Below are positions 27,463-37,347 of a DNA stretch of 64,000 nucleotides, one piece after another; the first letter of the stretch is position 1, and each line of letters begins with the position of its first letter. Source of the DNA: Acidobacteriota bacterium (lineage in GTDB: Bacteria; Acidobacteriota; Vicinamibacteria; Vicinamibacterales; SCN-69-37); the NCBI GenBank assembly GCA_020853395.1, contig JADYYY010000019.1, positions 124,001-188,000 on the forward strand, read 5' to 3'. The notes under the pieces are model-generated. The model saw nothing but the letters and a program-made list of their open reading frames with translations, searched no databases and was not told the DNA's origin. Position numbers and translations under genes: made by a program.

Positions 27463-28367
27463 TCCGCCGGCGCGCGCTCTCGGACTACGCAATCTTCGTC
27501 GCGCTCGCGGTCGAGTGCGTGGTGCTCGCGGTCGCGACCGACGCGTTCTTCACGGCCGACAACCTGTCGAACGTGCTGCGGCAGAACGCGTTTCCCGCCG
27601 TCATCGCTGCGGGCATGACGTTCGTCATCCTCACGGGCGGCATCGATCTGTCCGTCGGCTCGGTCGTCGCGCTGTCGGGCGTCCTCTGCGCCGACGCCAT
27701 CGTCCGCGACCTCGGGCTCGGCACGGCCGTCGCCATCGGGATCGGCGTCGGCGTGCTCGTCGGGCTGCTCAACGGCGTGGTCGTCACCCGCCTTCGCGTG
27801 CCCCCGTTCGTCGTCACGTTGGCGACGATGCTGATCGTGCGCGGGGCGGCGTTCAAGTACACGGACGCGCGGACGATCTCGGGACTGCCGCCGGCGTTCT
27901 CGACGGTCAGCCAGAGCTGGTCGATGGCGATCGTGCTCGCGGCCGTGTTCGCGGCGAGCTGGCTGCTCCTGATGCGCACGCCGTTCGGCCGCCACGTGTA
28001 CGCCACGGGCGGCAACCGCGAGGCGGCCTGGCTGTCGGGCGTGCGGGTCGACCGCGTGCTCGTCAAGGTTTACGTGCTGTGCGGCCTCGGCGCCGGGCTG
28101 GCGGGCGTGCTGGTCGCGTCGCGGCTCAGCGCCGGCTACCCGCGCGCCGGCGAGCTGTACGAGCTCGACGCGATCGCCGCCGTCGTCGTCGGCGGCACGA
28201 GCCTGATGGGCGGCCGCGGATCGATCTGGGGCACGCTGGCCGGCGCGTTCTTCATCGGGATCCTCAACAACGGCCTCAACCTGTACAACGTCAGCCCCTA
28301 CGATCAGATGATGGTCAAGGGCGCCGTCTTCCTCGCGGCGGCGTCGCTCGACCGTTGGCGCAAATGA
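27459..28367 (+). CDS. Sugar ABC transporter permease (RbsC-like)
   Basis: This 302-residue permease has about eight hydrophobic segments. Family signatures are VILTGGIDLSVGSVVALSGV, LRVPPFVVTLATMLIVRG, YATGGNREAAWLSGV and VVGGTSLMGGRGSIWGTLAGA. It forms the membrane channel with the tandem ATPase encoded just before it; ATG 27459 overlaps that gene's TGA. One permease gene is enough for a homodimeric RbsC-type channel. The sugar is unknown. No regulator or sugar kinase gene adjoins the cassette. Confidence 0.92.
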   Translation: MIRRRALSDYAIFVALAVECVVLAVATDAFFTADNLSNVLRQNAFPAVIAAGMTFVILTGGIDLSVGSVVALSGVLCADAIVRDLGLGTAVAIGIGVGVLVGLLNGVVVTRLRVPPFVVTLATMLIVRGAAFKYTDARTISGLPPAFSTVSQSWSMAIVLAAVFAASWLLLMRTPFGRHVYATGGNREAAWLSGVRVDRVLVKVYVLCGLGAGLAGVLVASRLSAGYPRAGELYELDAIAAVVVGGTSLMGGRGSIWGTLAGAFFIGILNNGLNLYNVSPYDQMMVKGAVFLAAASLDRWRK

Positions 28368-28470
28368 CGGCTGGACAGCCGACGTCTGGGCATGGGGACA
28401 TCTGGGCGATTGTCTGGAAACTGATCTACTTGGAAACTGACCGCGTGATCGTGCAACCAGGAGACGACGA

Positions 28471-28857
28471 GTGAAGATCGAACATGCTGCCTATCAAGTC
28501 CAGGATCCGGTCGCCGTGGCCGAGTGGTACGTGGAGCACCTCGGCCTGCGCGTGAAGCGCTCGCAGAGGGATCGGCCGTGGGGGTACTTCCTGGCCGACG
28601 ACGGCGACGGGGTGATGATCGAGATCTACAACAACCCCAAGGCCTCCGTGCCCGACTACCGCAGCCTCGACCCGCTGCTGCTGCACCTGGCGTTCTACAC
28701 GGACGACGTCGCCGGAACGCGGGCGCGGCTGATCGACGCGGGCGCGACGCCGGTCGGCGAGGTCACGACGAACGACGTCGGCGACGAGCTCGCGATGCTG
28801 CGCGACCCCTGGGGCTTCGCCATCCAGTTCGTCTCACGGACGACGAAGATGATTTAG
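28471..28857 (+). CDS. VOC superfamily (glyoxalase-like) protein
   Basis: This is a 128-residue vicinal-oxygen-chelate fold protein with paired beta-alpha-beta-beta-beta modules. Candidate metal ligands are His5 (IEHAAYQV), a Glu in MIEIYNN and His in LLHLAFYTDD. The C-terminal DPWGFAIQFVSR is typical. VOC proteins include glyoxalases, dioxygenases and resistance proteins; no specific activity can be claimed. GTG 28471 has AGGAG eight bases upstream. The 100 bases before it contain two copies of TGGAAACTGA 18 bases apart. Confidence 0.85.
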   Translation: MKIEHAAYQVQDPVAVAEWYVEHLGLRVKRSQRDRPWGYFLADDGDGVMIEIYNNPKASVPDYRSLDPLLLHLAFYTDDVAGTRARLIDAGATPVGEVTTNDVGDELAMLRDPWGFAIQFVSRTTKMI

Positions 28858-28932
28858 GGCATCGGGGCATCGATCATCGGGCCATCGGGATATCTGATGT
28901 CCCGACGCCCCGATGATCGATGTCCCGATGCC
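28858..28932. terminator. Gap-filling 37-bp inverted repeat between convergent genes
   Basis: The gap between the VOC and EF-P-like genes is a single inverted repeat: arms 28858-28894 and 28896-28932 with one base between and about five mismatches. Each arm is built of degenerate CATCGGG heptamers. It would form a very long hairpin in either transcript and probably ends both; no T tract is needed for that reading but none is present. Confidence 0.75.
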
Positions 28933-29508
28933 TCAGGCCCTTCCCGCGAACTCGCGCGTCTCGGTGTGCACCTTCACCTTCTCGCCTTCCTTGATGAAGA
29001 GCGGCACGCGGATCTCGAGGCCGGTCTCGAGGGTGGCCGGCTTGGTGACGCCGCCGCTCGCCGTGTCGCCCCTCACGCCGGGCTCGGTCCGGTCCACGCG
29101 CAGTTCCACGTGGGGCGGCAATTGCAGCCCGATCGGCCGGCCGTTGTACCGCTGGATCTGCACGAGCACGTTGTCGGCGAGCAGCAGCCGATCGTCGCCG
29201 ATCGTCTCGTCGCCGAGCGTGAGCGTCTCGTAGCTCTCCTGATCCATGAAGTGCGACCCCTCGGCGTCGCGGTAGAGGAACGCGGCGGGGACCACGTCCA
29301 GGTCGGGCTCGGCGAACTTCTCGCCCGCCTTGAACGTGCGGTCGAACACCGCGCGCGTGAGCAGGTTGCGCATCTTGAGGCGCACGAGCGTCTGCCCGCC
29401 GCGGGCCGTGGGCTTCGAGACCTCCACGTCCAGGCAGTGGTAGGGGGCGTTCTCGAACTCGAAGAACGTCTTCCGCTTGATGTCGATCGCTTCGATGAGG
29501 GCGGCCAC
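28933..29508 (-). CDS. Elongation factor P-like protein (YeiP/EfpL type loop)
   Basis: This 191-residue three-domain EF-P family protein helps ribosomes stalled on prolines. The C-terminal signature GGVTKPATLETGLEIRVPLF and the middle-domain FMDQESYETLTL are clear. The tip loop of domain I reads SKPTARGGQ with Arg36 at the position modified in EF-P; this matches the SPSARG loop of YeiP/EfpL better than the PGKG loop of lysine-type EF-P. Whether it is this organism's only EF-P cannot be told from the window. The start is GTG 29508, nine bases after TAGAAT, without Shine-Dalgarno. Confidence 0.88.
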   Translation of the reverse strand: MAALIEAIDIKRKTFFEFENAPYHCLDVEVSKPTARGGQTLVRLKMRNLLTRAVFDRTFKAGEKFAEPDLDVVPAAFLYRDAEGSHFMDQESYETLTLGDETIGDDRLLLADNVLVQIQRYNGRPIGLQLPPHVELRVDRTEPGVRGDTASGGVTKPATLETGLEIRVPLFIKEGEKVKVHTETREFAGRA

Positions 29509-29517
29509 AGCCTTGAC

Positions 29518-29523
29518 ATTCTA
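29518..29523 (-). promoter_or_regulatory. TAGAAT -10 element of the EF-P-like gene
   Basis: TAGAATGTC lies on the minus strand with TAGAAT ending nine bases before GTG 29508. The PEP hydrolase-family gene has the identical TAGAATGTC at the identical distance (hexamer at 23120-23125). Both look like leaderless promoters. Confidence 0.5.
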
Positions 29524-29603
29524 TAGAACGACGGGGCGCCGCTTCGGCACGCCCCGGCCGTTCGCGACGACCCGGCGATGGCGCCGGCTCGCGGCCGGGC
29601 CGG

Positions 29604-29609
29604 TATAAT
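29604..29609 (+). promoter_or_regulatory. Perfect TATAAT -10 upstream of mmsA
   Basis: A consensus TATAAT lies 110 bases before ATG 29720. The -35 region is not recognisable. It is a likely start point for the mmsA-thioredoxin transcript, giving a leader of about 100 bases. Confidence 0.45.
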
Positions 29610-29719
29610 GCGGAGAACCGCTTTCGGTCTTGCCGGCGCTCGCGCTCGCGGCGGCGCCCCCTGGCCGTCCGTCGCGCACCAATCCTGCGCCCGATACGAG
29701 CACGGAAAGGATCACCCGT

Positions 29720-31258
<1,539 letters not shown>

Positions 31259-31278
31259 GCGGGAGCAGGGAGATCCGG

Positions 31279-31656
31279 ATGGCGCTCGTGGACGTGACGG
31301 CGGAGAACTTCGAGGAGACGGTCGAGGACGGCATCGTGCTGCTCGACTGGTGGGCGAGCTGGTGCGGACCCTGCCGGACGTTCGCCCCGATCTTCGCGGC
31401 CGCGGCCGAGCACCATCCGGACATCACCTTCGGGAAGATCGACACCGAGGATCAGGAAGGGCTCGCCGGCGCGTTCGGCATCCGGTCGATCCCGACCGTG
31501 ATGGTCTTCCGCGACGGCGTGCTGCTCGCGGCACAACCGGGCATGCTGCCGGCTGCCGACCTCGAAGACCTCATCGCCAAGGTCCGCGCGCTCGACATGG
31601 ACGACATCCGCCGCCAGATCGAAGCCGAGCGCAGCCGCATCGTCACGACCGACTGA
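31279..31656 (+). CDS. Thioredoxin
   Basis: This 125-residue thioredoxin has the active site WCGPC (Cys29 and Cys32) and the cis-proline segment SIPTVMVFRDG. It has no signal peptide, so it acts in the cytoplasm as a disulfide reductase. It is about 15 residues longer than E. coli TrxA because of a charged C-terminal helix (DMDDIRRQIEAERSR). It shares a transcript with mmsA by position; the association seems to be of convenience rather than pathway. Confidence 0.93.
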   Translation: MALVDVTAENFEETVEDGIVLLDWWASWCGPCRTFAPIFAAAAEHHPDITFGKIDTEDQEGLAGAFGIRSIPTVMVFRDGVLLAAQPGMLPAADLEDLIAKVRALDMDDIRRQIEAERSRIVTTD

Positions 31657-31662
31657 GCCACG

Positions 31663-32580
31663 TCACGACGCACGTCCGCGCCAGTAGCGCGCCAGCCCGT
31701 TCCACGAGAAGTCGAACCGGCCCGCACGCTCGTAGCCGAGCGCATCGGCCGCCGTGGTCGAGCGCGCCAGGTCGCGCGAGACGGCGTCCGAGAACGCGCG
31801 CGCCCGCATCTCGTCGGTGCCGGGCGCCTCGAGCAGCATCCGCACGCGCGCGCTCCAGTCCCCGATCTGCCGCCACAGCTCGCCGAAGTGCACGCGCGGC
31901 GCGGCCTGCGGGCCGAAGTGCGTGAGCACGATCTGCTCGGGATCCCAGTCGAGGATGCGATCCGTGGAGACGCGCCACGCCTCGAGGTCGATGTCGGGCG
32001 GCGGCGTGGCGGGCAGCACCACGCGGCTTCGCGGGCGGGCGAGGCCCGCCGTGTCGCCGACGAACGCGATGCGTCCGGCCGGCAGGAAGTAGCTGACGTG
32101 ATGCGACGCGTGGCCCGGCGTGTAGGCCCACTCGACGTCGTGGCCGACGATCGCCAGGCGCTCGGCCGGCTCTCCCGACAGCACGCGCAGGCGGTCCGAT
32201 GGCACCGGACGGATCTCACCCCACAGCCGATCCATGTCGTCGCCGTAGAGCCGCGTCGCGCTCGCGATGAGCTTGCGGGGATCGACGAGGTGCGCGGCGC
32301 CGCGCTCGTGCACGTAGACGACGGCGTTCGGACACTCGGCGAGGAGCGTGCCCGCCGCGCCCGCGTGATCGAGGTGGATGTGCGTGAGCAGGACGGCGCG
32401 CACGTCGGCAGAGGCGAATCCGCGCCGCGCCAGCGCCGCCCGCAGCGTCGTGAGCGTCGTGGACGGCCCGGGATCGATCACGGCAACGCCCTGCCGTCCA
32501 TGGACGAGCACCGTGGCGATGACCTCGGGCGTGCCGAGGAACTCGAGGTCGACGCAGTCGAGGCCGGGTCCGAGCATCAT
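31663..32580 (-). CDS. MBL-fold metallo-hydrolase
   Basis: This 305-residue metallo-beta-lactamase-fold hydrolase has the motif THIHLDHAG (His67, His69, Asp71, His72). Further metal ligands are suggested by YTPGHASHHVSYF, VGDTAG and VLTHFGPQA. The C-terminal extension of about 80 residues is helical. It lacks a signal peptide. Such enzymes hydrolyse thioesters, lactones or phosphodiesters; the substrate is not evident. It converges with the thioredoxin gene with a six-base gap. Confidence 0.9.
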   Translation of the reverse strand: MMLGPGLDCVDLEFLGTPEVIATVLVHGRQGVAVIDPGPSTTLTTLRAALARRGFASADVRAVLLTHIHLDHAGAAGTLLAECPNAVVYVHERGAAHLVDPRKLIASATRLYGDDMDRLWGEIRPVPSDRLRVLSGEPAERLAIVGHDVEWAYTPGHASHHVSYFLPAGRIAFVGDTAGLARPRSRVVLPATPPPDIDLEAWRVSTDRILDWDPEQIVLTHFGPQAAPRVHFGELWRQIGDWSARVRMLLEAPGTDEMRARAFSDAVSRDLARSTTAADALGYERAGRFDFSWNGLARYWRGRAS

Positions 32581-32684
32581 GGAGACGACGCGATCCGGCT
32601 GCGGCGGAACCGCGGCGCGGAGGGCGCTTTCAGGATACCGGAGGTCGGCGCGCGGATCCCGCGATCGGCGGATCGCGCCGCGCG

Positions 32685-33596
32685 TCAGCGTCCCGTGCGG
32701 GCCCAGATGAGCAGCAGCGCGATCGCCAGCGGCACGAGCGCGACGCCGAAGGCGGCCAACGATCCGGTGGCCGTCAGCGCGAGGTGCTGCGCCTGTGGCG
32801 TGGTCGTGACGATGAACGGCTTGGCGCCGGTCCCGCGCGCGATCGTACGGCGCGTGATCGCCCGTGCCGCGTCGAAGAGCGCATCGTCGCGCTCTAGATC
32901 GGCGGTGGCGCTCTCGTCTTCTTCCTCGCTCCCTGTTTCGGCCGCCGCCTCGGCGTCGGCCATCTCGTCATCGTCGTCATCCTGATCATCATCATCGTCG
33001 TCATCGACGGATTCGGCGATGCCCTTCGAGAACTCCCCGAGCACGAGCAGCGGATCGCCGGCGTAGATCCGTTCCTCGGTGTAGCGGTACCGCTTCGCGC
33101 CGGCGACTTCGACGATCCGGTCGAGCGACTCGGTGGGCGGGACTTTCGGCGGATTTCGATCGCTCGGCTGTTCGCGGTCGCCGTACCAGCGGCTGCGGTC
33201 GGTCGGCGTCACCTCGGCGCGGAACGGATCGACGATGCAGACGCCGGTGCCGTCGCGCACGAAGAAGGGGGCGCCGCTCGTCCACTCCCGCGCGAGCTGC
33301 CAGCCGCCCCCGCCGCCGCTCGTCGGCCGCGAGACGTAGCGCTCGAGTCGCGCGTGATACCAGCAGCAGGGCCAACCCGTGAGCGGCGCCGTCACCGGAC
33401 GGCCCGCGATCGCGTCGACGACGCCCTCGAGCTCGCAGAAGCCGTCGGCGGCGAGCGCAATCGGCGTCGTCGGCGTGCTCTTGACGAGGCTCGCCTGCCG
33501 CCTCGCGTGCACGCCGGCGAACACGGCGACGGCCGACATCGCGGCCAAGAACAGCAGCATGACGACGAAGACGCCGAGCGGGAGGGCGGCGATCAT
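32685..33596 (-). CDS. GIDE-domain membrane protein with polyacidic insert
   Basis: This 303-residue protein has a membrane segment at each end (about 5-27 and 278-299). Between them is a domain resembling GIDE, the membrane-embedded domain of the MUL1/GIDE E3 ligases and of bacterial homologues: TPTTPIALAADGFCELEGV, then APLTGWPCCWYHARLE and GAPFFVRDGTG. No RING finger is present. An Asp/Glu-dominated stretch (about residues 195-225, including a run of eight Asp) interrupts the middle. Function in bacteria is unknown. CATACT eight bases before ATG suggests a leaderless start. Confidence 0.75.
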   Translation of the reverse strand: MIAALPLGVFVVMLLFLAAMSAVAVFAGVHARRQASLVKSTPTTPIALAADGFCELEGVVDAIAGRPVTAPLTGWPCCWYHARLERYVSRPTSGGGGGWQLAREWTSGAPFFVRDGTGVCIVDPFRAEVTPTDRSRWYGDREQPSDRNPPKVPPTESLDRIVEVAGAKRYRYTEERIYAGDPLLVLGEFSKGIAESVDDDDDDDQDDDDDEMADAEAAAETGSEEEDESATADLERDDALFDAARAITRRTIARGTGAKPFIVTTTPQAQHLALTATGSLAAFGVALVPLAIALLLIWARTGR

Positions 33597-33834
33597 GGTC
33601 GCAGAGTATGCGCTCGACGGGTGGCGGCCGCAAATCTGGGCTGCAAATGAGCGTGCGAGGCGGTGCCATCAATGCGGACGGCCGCGCACGGCCTGGCGGA
33701 GCATCCGTCGTCGAATATCGGCGGCGTGTTTTCCTGCGCACGGCCCGGCGCCAGCGCTGTCAGCCGCGGAAGCGTGGTCGCCTGGCAGCGCGCGGCGCAG
33801 CGCCCGCACGTGTCGCGTGTGGCCTGCGATCCGA

Positions 33835-34737
33835 TCAATTGCCGCGGTCCGCGATCGCGTGGGCGTCGTGCACCGCGCCGTCCTGCTCGCGGCCGCGAAC
33901 GACGCGCTGCCCGCTCTGCGGGCCGGCACGCTCGGTGACGACCGTGCACTGTCCCTGGCTCCCGCCATCGTCCCAATGGATCACCACCCAGTCGCGCGTG
34001 CGGTCGAGCCGGTGCGCCCGCGCCGTGTTGGAGAACACCGCGGTGTACTCGCGGGTGCCGCGGCGCGTGTGGAGGATGGGGAGCCACGGCTCGTGGTCCG
34101 GGTTGAAGCGTCTCGGCGCGATCGTCGGGAGCCGGCCTGACGCGGCGGCATCGCGGTACTCGCGGTCGACGTCCAGGATCTCTTCCACGTTGGGCCCGCT
34201 GCCGGCGGGCGCGGCTGGCGGCCGGACCCGGCCGAGCCGTTCGGCCAGCACCGCCCGGATGCCGGCGAGCCGCTTCGGCCCGATGCCCGCGAGCGTCGTC
34301 AGCCGGCCGTCGTGCGCGGCCGCTTCGAGCGTCTCCAGCGTTTCGATGTGAAGGTCTTCGTGGAGCCGCGTCGCCAGCCGGCGGCCGATGCCCGGCACTG
34401 TCGAGAGCAGGCGGATGGGGTCCGCGTCGCCGCGCAGCCGGTCGAGCATCGGCGAATAGCCGAACCGCGCGAGGTCGCGGATCGTGCGGGCCAGGCTCTC
34501 GCCGATGCCTGGCAGCGCCTCGAGCGCCTCGACGCCGCCCCGGGCGAGCACGTCGGAGATCGGCGTCTCGAGCCGGCGGAGCGCGGCGGCCGCTCGCCGG
34601 TACGCGCGCACGCGGAACGCGTTGGCGTGCTGGCTGGCGAGCAGCGCGGCGATCTCGTCGAGCTTCGCGGCGATCGCGCGGTTCAGCACCCGCGCCTCGG
34701 CGGAATCGATCGACGGAGCGACGTCCGGCACCGGCAT
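33835..34737 (-). CDS. Helix-hairpin-helix protein related to DNA polymerase X N-terminal domain
   Basis: This is a 300-residue protein. Residues about 15-80 match the 8-kDa domain of family X polymerases (NRAIAAKLDEIAALLASQ, FRVRAYRRAAAALRRL). Two HhH motifs follow (LEALPGIGESLARTI and LSTVPGIGRRLATRL), then LAGIGPKRLAGIRAVL near 145. The nucleotidyltransferase and PHP domains of bacterial PolX are missing. Instead there is a 110-residue C-terminal region with WVVIHWDDGGSQGQCTVVTE that I do not recognise. It likely binds DNA, perhaps in repair, but has no catalytic site I can name. ATG 34737 is preferred to the long open frame upstream. Confidence 0.72.
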   Translation of the reverse strand: MPVPDVAPSIDSAEARVLNRAIAAKLDEIAALLASQHANAFRVRAYRRAAAALRRLETPISDVLARGGVEALEALPGIGESLARTIRDLARFGYSPMLDRLRGDADPIRLLSTVPGIGRRLATRLHEDLHIETLETLEAAAHDGRLTTLAGIGPKRLAGIRAVLAERLGRVRPPAAPAGSGPNVEEILDVDREYRDAAASGRLPTIAPRRFNPDHEPWLPILHTRRGTREYTAVFSNTARAHRLDRTRDWVVIHWDDGGSQGQCTVVTERAGPQSGQRVVRGREQDGAVHDAHAIADRGN

Positions 34738-34889
34738 GGATCGTTCTGCCTGTGCCGGAGTGCAACTGATGTGCCCGGCCCGCTCGCGCACTCCGGCGGC
34801 GGTCGGCCCGGCCGCGCGAGCCCTGGCCGAGGCATTCCGAAACGACGCCGCGGGATCGTTCGCGCGGCCCGAGACGCGCGCGGCGCGCG

Positions 34890-36167
34890 TCAGGCCGTCG
34901 CGACGGCCAGCGCCTGGTCGATGTCCCCGAGGATGTCCTCGACCGCCTCGATCCCGACGCACAGGCGGATCATGTCCGGCGTCACGCCCGCGCTCGCCAG
35001 CTCGGCCTCGCCGAGCTGACGGTGCGTCGTGGACGCCGGGTGCGCGGCGAGCGACTTCACGTCGCCGATGTTCACGAGCCGCTTGAAGATCTGGAGCGAG
35101 TCGTAGAACTTCACGCCCGCGTCGAATCCGCCCTTGATGCCGAACGTCAGCAGCGCCGACGGCCGGCCGTTCGTGTACTTCTGCGCCAGCGCGTAGTACG
35201 GCGACGACTCCAGCCCCGCGTAGCTCACCCACGAGACCGACGGATGCCGCTCCAGATGGCGGGCGACGACCATCGCGTTGGCGACGTGCCGTTCCATGCG
35301 CAGCGAGAGCGTCTCGATCCCTTGGAGGAAGAGGAAGGCGTTGAACGGGCTGATGGCCGATCCCATGTTGCGCAGCGGCACCGTCCTCGCCCGGCCGATG
35401 AACGCCGCGGGCCCCAGGGCTTCCGTGTAGACCACGCCGTGGTACGCCGGTTCCGGCGTGCTCAGCATCGGGAACCGATCCTGGTGTTCCGCCCACGGGA
35501 ACTTGCCCGAGTCGACGATGATGCCGCCGATCGACGTGCCGTGGCCGCCCATGTACTTCGTCAGCGAGTGCACGACGATGTCGGCGCCGAACTCGATGGG
35601 TTTCATCAGCACGGGCGTCGGCACCGTGTTGTCCACGATCGCGGGCACGCCGTGCCGGTGCGCCATCGCCGTGATGGTCTCGAGATCCGGGATGTTGCCG
35701 GCCGGGTTGCCGATGGTCTCGCAGTAGACGGCGGCCGTCCGGCCGTCGACGAGCGCCTCGAGCGACGCCGCCTGGTCGTCCTTCGCGAACCGCACCTCGA
35801 TGCCCATCGCGGGAAGCTGGTGCGCGAAGAGCGTGTAGGTGCCGCCGTACAACTGGGGCACCGACACGATGTTGGCGCCGGCGCGGGCGATGGTGAGGAT
35901 CGCGTAGGTGATGGCCGCCTGCCCCGAGCTGAGCGCGAGGCTGGCGATGCCGCCCTCGAGCGCGGTCACGCGCTGCTCGAGCACGTCCTGCGTCGGGTTC
36001 ATGATCCGCGTGTAGATGTTGCCCGGCACGACCAGGTTGAACAGATCCGCGCCGTGCTGCGCGTTGTCGAACTCGTACGCCACCGTCTGGTAGATCGGCA
36101 CCGCCACCGCCTTGGTGGTCGGATCGGTCTTGTAGCCTGCGTGAATCGCGAGCGTCTCGTCCTTCAT
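34890..36167 (-). CDS. metY: O-acetylhomoserine sulfhydrylase
   Basis: This 425-residue PLP enzyme of the Cys/Met metabolism family converts O-acylhomoserine and sulfide to homocysteine. The PLP lysine is Lys204 in VHSLTKYMGGHG. Other family signatures are YTRIMNPTQDVLEQRV, SSGQAAITYAILT and the C-terminal NIGDVKSLAAHPASTTH. Length matches MetY rather than the shorter MetB or MetZ. ATG 36167 overlaps the metA stop by four bases, so both are translated from one message and act in succession in methionine synthesis. Confidence 0.93.
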   Translation of the reverse strand: MKDETLAIHAGYKTDPTTKAVAVPIYQTVAYEFDNAQHGADLFNLVVPGNIYTRIMNPTQDVLEQRVTALEGGIASLALSSGQAAITYAILTIARAGANIVSVPQLYGGTYTLFAHQLPAMGIEVRFAKDDQAASLEALVDGRTAAVYCETIGNPAGNIPDLETITAMAHRHGVPAIVDNTVPTPVLMKPIEFGADIVVHSLTKYMGGHGTSIGGIIVDSGKFPWAEHQDRFPMLSTPEPAYHGVVYTEALGPAAFIGRARTVPLRNMGSAISPFNAFLFLQGIETLSLRMERHVANAMVVARHLERHPSVSWVSYAGLESSPYYALAQKYTNGRPSALLTFGIKGGFDAGVKFYDSLQIFKRLVNIGDVKSLAAHPASTTHRQLGEAELASAGVTPDMIRLCVGIEAVEDILGDIDQALAVATA

Positions 36168-37276
36168 CGGTCGTGTCCTCGTTGGTCGTCGGTGTGGGGG
36201 GCGTCGTGCCGCATGAGGCCCTCGAGCGGATGGCGCGGATCGATGCCGTCCATGAACGGCAGGCGGCGATCCAGGTTCGTGAGCTGGTAGACGAGGCCGA
36301 ACCAGTTGTCGAACACCGCGCGCGCGGTGTCGCGCCAGGTGTTGTCGAGCCACGGGGCGACGCGCGGCTCCGGGAACTCCGGCAGCGCGCGGCCCGCCGC
36401 GCGCGCCGCGTGCGCGTCCTCGAGGTAGCGGTCGATGATCGCCGGCGCACCGCCGGCGACGTAGTGCTCCGGGAACGGCGGCAGATCGCGCTCGCCGTCG
36501 AAGTGCCGCAGCACCTCGCGCTTGTACTCCTTGAGCAGGCTGTTCGCGTCGTACTCCGGGTGCCCCTGGAAGTAGACGCGCCGCAGGCCGTCCTCGCTGA
36601 CGGCCGCGTGGACGCCCGCCTCGGCGCTCTCGATCAGGATCTGGAGGCCCGCACCGACGAACTGCTCCCGCGTGATCGCGTTGTAGCGCGAGTGCGGCAC
36701 GTCGAAGCGGGTGTTGATGTCGCGCAGGAGCGGGTGCCCGGCGGCGACGACGCGGTGCGCGTAGACGCCCCACTGCTTGCGGGGGAGCGGCACGCGATCG
36801 ATGCCGTGGAGGAACTTCATCAGCGCGTGCGTCGACAGGCACGAGCAGAGCACGGACGTGACGTTCTCGGCCGCCCAGCCGATCACCTCGGTGAGCGGCC
36901 CGTAGAACGGCTCGAGGTCCAGCCGCGGGTTCGCGACGTTCGCGCCGGTGATGATGAGCGCGTCGAGCCCGTCGGCGTAGATGGTGGCGAGGTCCTCGTA
37001 GTGGCGATCGATGTAGGACTGCGTGGCCCCGCCGCGCGGCAGCCCCGGCACGGTGAAGCAGTGCACGAAGAACTGCGCGATGTGGTTCGAGCTGCCGACG
37101 AGCCGCATGAACTGCTGCTCGGTCACGCGAAACGCCGCGTCCGGCATCATGTTCAGCAGCCCGACGTGCAGCGCGCGGATGTCCTGGTGCTGCGCTTCCG
37201 GCACCGTCAGCACGGTGTGCCCCTGCCGCCGCAGGTCCCTGAACGTCGGGAGCGAGGTGTGTTCGACGATCGGCAT
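36164..37276 (-). CDS. metA: Homoserine O-acyltransferase (MetA family)
   Basis: This 370-residue enzyme activates homoserine with acetyl- or succinyl-CoA. The catalytic triad is visible: Cys146 in SCLSTHAL, His239 and Glu241 in FQGHPEYD. The N-terminal LLNMMPDAAFRVTEQQFMRLVG is characteristic. Which acyl donor is used is not certain, but the coupled metY suggests acetyl. The protein is about 60 residues longer than E. coli MetA at the C-terminus. It is first in the metA-metY operon behind a good promoter. Confidence 0.9.
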   Translation of the reverse strand: MPIVEHTSLPTFRDLRRQGHTVLTVPEAQHQDIRALHVGLLNMMPDAAFRVTEQQFMRLVGSSNHIAQFFVHCFTVPGLPRGGATQSYIDRHYEDLATIYADGLDALIITGANVANPRLDLEPFYGPLTEVIGWAAENVTSVLCSCLSTHALMKFLHGIDRVPLPRKQWGVYAHRVVAAGHPLLRDINTRFDVPHSRYNAITREQFVGAGLQILIESAEAGVHAAVSEDGLRRVYFQGHPEYDANSLLKEYKREVLRHFDGERDLPPFPEHYVAGGAPAIIDRYLEDAHAARAAGRALPEFPEPRVAPWLDNTWRDTARAVFDNWFGLVYQLTNLDRRLPFMDGIDPRHPLEGLMRHDAPHTDDQRGHDR

Positions 37277-37298
37277 GCCGGTACGAGACGAGCCACCG

Positions 37299-37327
37299 AT
37301 TATACGGTCGCGTCGCCTTCGCCGTCA
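37299..37327 (-). promoter_or_regulatory. Sigma-70-type promoter of metA-metY
   Basis: On the minus strand a perfect TATAAT (37299-37304) lies 17 bases downstream of TGACGG (37322-37327). Transcription would start about 15 bases before ATG 37276. The leader is too short for a SAM riboswitch or similar element. Confidence 0.65.
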
Positions 37328-37347
37328 GGCGCGCGCGGCGGCCGCGA

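Noticed and set aside
37277-37347. SAM-responsive riboswitch before metA
   Set aside because: The predicted transcript leader is only about 15 bases, and no conserved stems are present.
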